Shown here: one piece after another, positions 58,225 through 64,000 of the stretch
Layout of the letters: each line of letters begins with the position of its first letter
Position numbering within the stretch: position 1 is the stretch's first letter
NCBI GenBank assembly: GCA_022606425.2
Contig: JAHDVF020000167.1
Location: 310,001-374,000, forward strand
Source of the DNA: Lepidostoma basale
Taxonomy: Eukaryota > Arthropoda > Insecta > Trichoptera > Lepidostomatidae
Direction: 5' to 3'
DNA length: 64,000 nt
Position numbers and translations under genes: made by a program
The notes under the pieces: model-generated
Databases searched by the model: none
Told to the model about the DNA's origin: nothing
Seen by the model: the letters and a program-made list of their open reading frames with translations, nothing else

Positions 58225-58390
58225 CCTTGCCTTTGGATAAACATGCTTTTCCTATAAAATGTAATAAAACTTCTAGAAAATAGACGTTTTCACTCGATAA
58301 CTACTCTAAAAAATCCATTTTTGCAATGTTCCACACGATTTTTTTGTGAATAAAACTCATCATTATGGAATTCCACAGTGTTCACGCCTA
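58225..58390 (+). repeat. Family B arm followed by a second short repeat
   Basis: aaacttctagaaaatagacg at 58264-58283. The following tggaattccacagtgttcac (58364-58385) recurs at 53975-53995 with one or two changes, so a second repeat adjoins. Confidence 0.6.
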
Positions 58391-58552
58391 AAGTTTATTC
58401 AAAATTAATGTTCCATAAGTTTGTGGTACTGTTTATATCATCGAAACGGTGTTTGTATTTTTGGAAGAATAATGAAATGTTTATGAAAAATCCGGTTTTG
58501 TTCTTAAGATACTTAATCAATAACACTAATACATGTGTAATTTTTATTTTTT

Positions 58553-58766
58553 ATAAACGACGTAAACGGGACTAAAAATAGAGGTGACCAAGAAAAACGT
58601 GGCACGATCAAATCAATAAAATATGAAATGTCAACCACGTGAGGAATCGGAGAAATCGACGCGAGCGCATGACACAATTTATAAATGTTGAGGAAGCAAA
58701 AGAAGTATGTCAGAAAATAACAGTGTGCCGGTTTAATATTTCTGCCTATCCCTTCGGAGAAATGGT
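58553..58766 (+). mobile_element. LINE-A 3' fragment, cut by a SINE
   Basis: NDVNGTKNRG, KKNVARSNQ, NHVRNRRNRRERMTQFINVEEAKEVCQKITVCRFNISAYPFGEMV is readable with a few indels. It stops before the (TTAG) tail at a T-run that is the A-tail of a minus-strand SINE. Confidence 0.78.
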
Positions 58767-58952
58767 GTTTTTTTTTTTTTTAAAGACTAATACCAAGGAT
58801 TTTAATCAATGATATTAGAATTTATTTTACAATCTTCAATGTGAGCAGAAAATAGCTTATTATTATGAAGAAGGAATCTGGTCGTATCCAGACTTGAACC
58901 CATGTCCCCTTGATCAGGAGCCAAGCGTTATATCCCCTAGACCACCACTCGA
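58767..58952 (-). mobile_element. tRNA-Arg-derived SINE, minus strand
   Basis: Complement of the copy at 54979: a T-run (A-tail) at 58767-58781, the body, then ggcttgaacc-type B-box complement (here gacttgaaccc) and ctagaccacca. It inserted into the LINE-A fragment on its left. Confidence 0.85.
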
Positions 58953-60324
58953 TTACAATGTATCAACAATTATTTAATAAGTATTTTTAGTTACTTACAA
59001 TATATCAACAATTGTTGTTGCTATTATGGCATCCGCCCGATGAGAAGAAGTCAAAGAAGCAGACGCTCGTGGTGTATCGTCGCCTTGGACATGAATAAAC
59101 ATCCCACGGTCCACTGCTACATTTCCCTAGGAATAACTGTAAAAATAAACAATTGCATCCCATCCGCGTTCGGAGTAGTTGTGACTCCGCGGGCATCTCG
59201 GCTAAACCGCCGGCAGACGAAAACAACCGCCCCGTGTCCCAGGGCACGAGACAAGGAACACACTTTGCAGAAAGTACTTTATAAACACTTTAGAAATGTA
59301 ATTCCGCACCAGGACTTACTCCTTGTTTCAATTTACCAGCCCCGAGCATCGCCGCGTGAGGAGGAGGTCTGAAAGGCAAATAAAGATCTTCGTATTGGTA
59401 AACATACGTCGAAAGTTGGGAATATTTTATACGGAATCTCTTGGCTGAGCCGGTGTTTTGATAGAATTCCAACAAAAACATCAAAAGTACTTCCCTCGTT
59501 TAAATTTCCGCAAATATCATCTTGTTAATAAAATGTGTGATTACTTTGTATAGACTATATGAACTCTTTGCTTTTACGTGAGTTAAGATATAAAACACAA
59601 ATACAAATACATTAATTTTAGCAACCAAATATACCTAATATCCTGAAATCGAGGTAATGCGGTTAGGCTATGTTAGGTTAGGTTATACATATCTATCGCT
59701 TACCTGACGTAGCTACATTGTATTTATTATGTATTTGATCGATGTGAGCACTCTTGGGAGGAATGGATTCTTCATGGAAATATTTTTTGTTAATATTAAA
59801 TTGACTTACAATATTATAGATTAATCGGAAAAATATAGCGGAGGATACAAGTTCTCGTACCGCAAGGTAGTTTTGTTTTTCGATAACCCACTGATTAAGT
59901 TATTATTTATACTTTCTATCAAGTTTGAGTACAAATATAATTTAACATGAACAATGGCTTATAGCTACAAATCAAGTATTCAATACTTTTTCCAGTCTAA
60001 AGTCAAATATTTTTCTATTCTATTCTGTGTCATTAAATGATGAAATCAACAATCTATTATGGCAACGTTTTGCTAAATATTCAAAAACTCTATCATTTTA
60101 TAAATGTTATTTAATATTAAATAAAATGGTATTTTTTAGTAGTTGTATTATATTTTACATCAATTACATGATTTGCATAGCTTGCGCAATATACTTGATT
60201 TGATAATAATCTATCTAGACAATACTATGACTTGCCCAAAATATAATAAAACATTTAGATAAAAAAAGGTTCTCTTCGATAGATGGCAGCCGTTGAAGCA
60301 TGGGTAAATAAGTTAGGATAAAAC
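58953..60324. other. No gene seen
   Basis: GC-richer, single-copy segment at 59020-59370 with overlapping frames on both strands but no domain; the remainder is AT-rich. Short ggttaggtta at 59664-59685 is not a telomeric array. Confidence 0.5.
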
Positions 60325-60640
60325 AAGTATTGAGAACTTCCGAGATGAAGACACTAAGGATGATTACAGTCAAGACACTCAAAAATCAGAATAAAAGAGA
60401 TATGTGAGGCTGGAGATATTATAAAATCAAGTAGACAATGAAAGGGGAACTTGTACGGTCATGTCCAAAAAATGGACACCACCAGACTGCTTTATAATAT
60501 TATATTGCACTACATAATCAGCCTCACATGACTCGTTCATGTAGAAGACCTAATAAAATATAGAAGGACAACTGATAATCCACCTCACAGAAAGAGCAAC
60601 TCTATGTAGAACAGACCGCATAAGTATAGTATATCAAGAA
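60325..60640 (+). mobile_element. LINE-B2 3' fragment, degenerate
   Basis: MKTLRMITVKTLKNQNK, the ELVRSCPKNGHHQTAL frame of a mutated YGHVQKMDTTRLL, then YIALHNQPHMTRSCRRPNK. The element ends just left of SINE-L. Confidence 0.68.
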
Positions 60641-60644
60641 TTTA

Positions 60645-60759
60645 GAACCCATCACACCGCGTCTCTCGCGTTGGCGAAAAGAGAAGGATGGAGTGCAGCA
60701 TCGATTAAAGTATTGCAGTCCATTCTTTCTGTCTGATGGTTAGTTAGTTAGTTAGTTAA
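60645..60759 (+). mobile_element. SINE-L, 5'-truncated
   Basis: Starts at the aacccatcacaccgcgtctc part, continues gagaaggatggagtgcagca, then the LINE-A-like end with a deletion of the ccccttcggggagacggcg hairpin, and (TTAG)n. Confidence 0.78.
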
Positions 60760-60789
60760 AATTTAGAAAAAATAGTCGTTATTATGAAT

Positions 60790-61292
60790 AATTCTTCTTC
60801 TTTTTCTTCTTCCTCAGCCAATTCCCGTCCAATCCTGGACAAAGGCCTCCTCCATTCGCTTCCATGTCACTCTGTCCTGTGCAGACTGCATCCAAGTTAT
60901 TCCAACGTCCCTGTTCAGATCATCCTTCCACCGTAGTTGCGATCGCCCTGCACTTCTCTTCGCCGTCCACGGTCTCCAAGTCAGCAGTCTTCTTGTCCAC
61001 TTTTTATCTGAGCTTCTGACTACGTGACCTGCCCATTGCAATTTTAGAGTTGCCACCCGGTGGATGGGGTCAGGGACCTTTGTTTTTTCTTTCACCGTAT
61101 CGTTTTCGAGACCGCCTTTTAGGCTTATTCCTAACATGGCTCTTTCCATGGCTGTTTGGGTCACTCTTAGTTTCTCGGCACTTTGTTTGGACAATGTAAC
61201 AGTTTCAAGACCATAAATACCAACTGGCAGAACGCAGGCTTCATAGACTTTTCGTTTCAGGTTAATCGGTATTTTTCGGTTTTTAAGGATGA
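60790..61292 (-). mobile_element. LINE-D 3' fragment, second copy
   Basis: A 126-residue open frame with QSAEKLRVTQTAMERAMLGI, LQWAGHVVRSSDKKWTRRLL, GRSQLRWKDDLNRDVGITWM, WKRMEEAFVQDWTGIG. It ends with a proper stop and an AAGAAG tail at 60791-60810. This is better preserved than the copy at 36722, with which it is collinear. Its 5' limit is close to the LINE-A insertion at 61303. Confidence 0.87.
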
Positions 61293-61302
61293 ATATAATA
61301 AC

Positions 61303-61891
61303 TAACTAACTAACTAACTAACAATCACGCCATTTCTCAGGAGGGGTAGGCAGGGAGGATGGATCGCCACAATGCTATGTCCTCACATACCTCTCGGGCT
61401 TCCTCTACATTCATACATCGTAACATGCACGCACGTCGATTATTCCGATTTCGAATGTGACCGCCTTTTAGTAATTGATTAATTTGGTCATGCCATGTTT
61501 TCCTCGGTCGTCCTCGGCTTCTTTTTCCACCCACGCTGCTTGTGTACAACTTTTTAACCATTCTAATCTCATCCATTCGTTCCATATGTCCCAACCATAT
61601 CAGGGATCCTTTTTTAATTTTATCCATGATGCAATCATCTGCCTTATTTCTTTCTCATTTCTTTATTATTTCATCGTTCGGTATTCTATCATACAACGTT
61701 TTCCCGCACATTCTTCTTAGTGATCTCATTTCTACGGCGTTTATCCTGCTTTCATCCTTCTTTTGCCAGCTTCAAGCTTCACTTCCGTACATGAGGGTTG
61801 GCACTAGAACTTCATTGTGTACTGCCATCTTTGCTTTTGTGGATATATTTATATTTGCAGTAATGACTTGGAGTGCATCATTGTTATAGAA
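61303..61891 (-). mobile_element. LINE-A 3' fragment (minus) abutting LINE-D
   Basis: Minus-strand translation gives AKMAVHNEVLVPTLMYGSEA near 61800, then KKGSLIWLGHMERMDEIRMVKKLYTSSVGGKRSRGRPRKTWHDQINQLLKGGHI and WRSILPAYPS. The (CTAA)n run at 61301-61323 is the 3' tail. A likely 8-bp duplication, ataataac, lies at 61295-61302 and 61892-61899. One long frame (61337-61627) is open for 96 residues. The copy is divergent from the others in the SSVGGKRSR segment, suggesting a different subfamily. Confidence 0.85.
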
Positions 61892-62432
61892 ATAATAACC
61901 ATATAAATATTATAATTTTCCAAAATATTCCATTTTATTATTTACGATTATTTAAAGCCGTATTGTATCGGAAGGCAACCTTTCCGGGTTGTTTCAAATG
62001 GTTCAAATGTGGATTTGATTGTATTTGCGCCAGGCACAAAGTTCGCCCGTACTCCGGTCCATCTAGAAACTTCTCGAGTCTTCGTTGAAACTTGAAAAGT
62101 GATGTTGATGGTCCTCGAATCGTGATTGATCGAGCCCGCGTCCTCGGCTTACAGTTCTCTCGTCACCCCGCCTACGGCCGCGCCCGTAGGAAGACAACTC
62201 CACCTGCCTCGTGAATACGGCGACGTCTAATAATGTATTATTTCGACGTAACTTTAACTCAATCTTGCGAGTATACCTAAGCCTAGATTTTATTGAATCT
62301 CATCTCATTTAAATTTAAATTGTTCTAAAAAGAAAAAAATCGAATAGAATTTCTTGATAGTAATATGTGTATGTATCGTAGAAAACCATTTTTATTTTTA
62401 TTATATTAGAATATGTAAATATAAATCATTTC

Positions 62433-62930
62433 ATTAACTTCGAACCCTTATGTATGGAAATGAAGCATGGAACTGGCAAAAGAAGGATGAAAGTAGAATA
62501 AATGCAGTAGAAATGAGATCTCTAAGACGAATGTGTGCAAATCTGTTTATGATAGAGTGACAAATGCAAGTATAAGAAGTGAATGTGGTGCGAATGAAAG
62601 TGTTATGAACAAAATAAGGAAAGGGTCATTAAGATGGTTTGGACACATGGAAAGAATGAGTGAAGACAGAATGGTAAAGAAGGTATATGTAAACGCCGTG
62701 AACGGAGCTAGAAATAGAGGAAGGCCGAGGAAAACGTGGCACGATCAAATCAATCAAATATTGAATGTCGGTCACGTGAGGAGTCGGAAAAATCGACGTG
62801 CGTGCATGACAAGATGTATGAATGTAGAGGAAGCGAGAGACGTATGTCAGGACAGAACAGTGTGGCGTTCCATTCTTTCTACCTACCCCTCCGGGGAGAC
62901 GGCGTGATGGTAAGTTAGTTAGTTAGTTAG
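62433..62930 (+). mobile_element. LINE-A 3' fragment, youngest-looking copy, with target-site duplication
   Basis: An 11-bp direct repeat taaatcatttc flanks the insertion at 62422-62432 and 62931-62941. The insert starts in the LMYGSEAWNW region and contains an open frame (62533-62907) with RWFGHMERMSEDRMVKKVYV, GRPRKTWHDQINQIL, RSRKNRRACMTRCMNVEEA and WRSILSTYPSGETA. It ends in a (TTAG)n tail. A base-level indel at about 62540, where CGNKS-type sequence is expected, separates the earlier residues from the open frame. The low number of defects and clear target-site duplication suggest relatively recent insertion. The tail is arginine- and lysine-rich with paired Cys/His positions and probably binds element RNA or target DNA; that role is inferred. 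Confidence 0.88.
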
Positions 62931-63434
62931 TAAATCATTTCCATTCTTTCATTTTTTCTAAGTATTTCTTTTCGAATATGTGTTATTTATATATCTGTGT
63001 TACCTTAATAAATTAATAAATCTTTTATTCCTTACAACTTTCTGATAAACTGGAGTTTTTAAATCGCCCTTTACATGAAATTCTTCAACCATTATCTCAA
63101 ATACAATAATAAATTCATAATTAAATTTATTATATTGTGGCTCAAAAATTATAAAAGTATATTAATGTTTTGTCTTGTATTTTTTTTGTGGCTGAATATT
63201 ATTATACACTATTATTATATTTGTGGCTGAATATTATTATACACTTTCTTATTTGTTAGGTTTTAAGTGAAATTTTAAAGATTATATCTCATTTCGACTC
63301 ATTATTTCTTTGCACTTTTTTCGTATATCACATAGATTCGTTTCAATACGTGCATCTTATAAAATAAGTAACGATAAAAATCTGCCGTCGAAAATGGCTG
63401 TTTTCTTTTAAAAAGTCACCATATTTAATGGAAG

Positions 63435-63545
63435 TGATATTTGATATTGATCTAGCACGACGAAACACGTCATTCCCACAAAACTTAATAAAATTTTCTA
63501 AAACCTACGTCATCAATATAAAATAATTCGGATTTACATCAGATT
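63435..63545 (+). repeat. Family B single arm
   Basis: ttgatctagcacgacGAAACACGTCATTC followed by attttctaaaacctacgtca and a gatttacatcagattcaatg end. Confidence 0.6.
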
Positions 63546-63628
63546 CAATGTATAAACTCAATCAAGTTACGCTTTCAATGAAATCTTTCAAATTATAAAA
63601 ATGAATAATATAGCTAAATGAAACTTGA

Positions 63629-63725
63629 GGCGAAAAGAGAAGGATGGAGTACCGCAAAGTGTGACAGTTCATTATTTCTGCCTACCCTTTCGGAGAGATG
63701 GCGTGATGGTTAGTTAGTTAGTTAG
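63629..63725 (+). mobile_element. SINE-L, strongly 5'-truncated
   Basis: Begins at ggcgaaaagagaaggatgga and runs through gtgacagttcattatttctg to gcgtgatggttagttag. Confidence 0.8.
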
Positions 63726-64000
63726 CTGTATTTTTTTGTCAAATCTTAGGCAACAGTAAAAAATTAACTTGTTTTCAATTGATAAAACATCATTTGAATC
63801 TCAGAGATTTCATCCTATAAGAATCGGTTAAGAAAACAGTTGACTCACAAATAATATATATAAACATTTGATTGCCATTATCTAGGTTCTAATTATGTTA
63901 TTCACTTTAATACTAGATTATAAAAAATCTTTTAATTTGGTTTCCCTAATATATATTTTGTTTCCCAAATATATATTATATAATATAAAACAGTTATGTG

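Noticed and set aside
59660..59690. ggttaggtta run as a telomeric repeat
   Set aside because: Only two or three imperfect units; no array.
9660..64000. Repeated ctaactaacta runs as independent microsatellites
   Set aside because: In nearly all cases they are joined to the LINE-A or SINE-L 3' end and are its tail.

Overview
The window is eukaryotic, AT-rich, non-coding DNA, most likely from an insect. A lepidopteran is my best guess, from the style of the retrotransposon tails, but this is inference only. I recognise one genuine host coding segment: a 42-base exon at 28208-28249 (+) encoding IDPKVAFPRRAHPK. It sits between a long pyrimidine tract ending in cag and a gtaagt donor. This is the linker between the two RRMs of Musashi/Rbp6-type RNA-binding proteins. 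The most economical reading is that much or all of the 64 kb lies in large introns of that gene. I found no other exon, tRNA gene, rRNA gene or CRISPR array. The longer open frames are retrotransposon remains or shadows of them.

The rest is a dense graveyard of retroelements. (1) At least ten kinds of 5'-truncated non-LTR (LINE) fragments retain mainly the C-terminal end of the reverse transcriptase ORF, with motifs such as GHMERM, GRPRKTWHDQ and WRSILSAYP. The most abundant, called LINE-A here, ends in (TTAG)n. It has about 17 fragments, and the largest (31555-32965, minus) keeps an RT domain with a YADD motif. (2) Two SINE types are present. One is derived from tRNA-Arg(CCT) (3 copies). The other (SINE-L, 5 copies) has its own head but borrows the LINE-A 3' end. 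(3) Penelope-like elements (PLEs) occur with a GIY-YIG endonuclease remnant (4172-4396 minus; 50150-50720 plus) and a hammerhead-ribozyme (HHR) motif next to it.

The most striking feature is a set of short elements, each a head-to-head inverted pair of HHR-like motifs. They lie at 6085-6425, 18215-18490, 18567-18852, 22310-22505, 45560-45812, 48653-48890, 51645-51860 and 55279-55569, with single or degenerate copies elsewhere. Their shared architecture is CUGANGA, one extra base, stem II, GAA, then a short self-complementary stem III such as ACAUGU, ACCGGU or ACAGCUGU. In several the bases before CUGA pair with those after the cleavage site to form stem I. Two members of one family are flanked by 9- and 12-bp direct repeats, so they are discrete mobile units. 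HHRs in PLEs are known; this inverted-pair organisation in many small non-autonomous families is what deserves a second look.

Layout: 0-12 kb, LINE tails, the first PLE, a 289-bp tandem duplication and HHR modules. 12-28 kb, mostly unique sequence with a LINE-F copy, HHR elements at 18 and 22 kb, and LINE-E. 28.2 kb, the Musashi-type exon in relatively unique sequence. 29-48 kb, dense LINE tails including the RT-bearing LINE-A copy. 48-64 kb, nested LINE/SINE/HHR insertions, the second PLE, and the youngest-looking LINE-A tail at 62433-62930.
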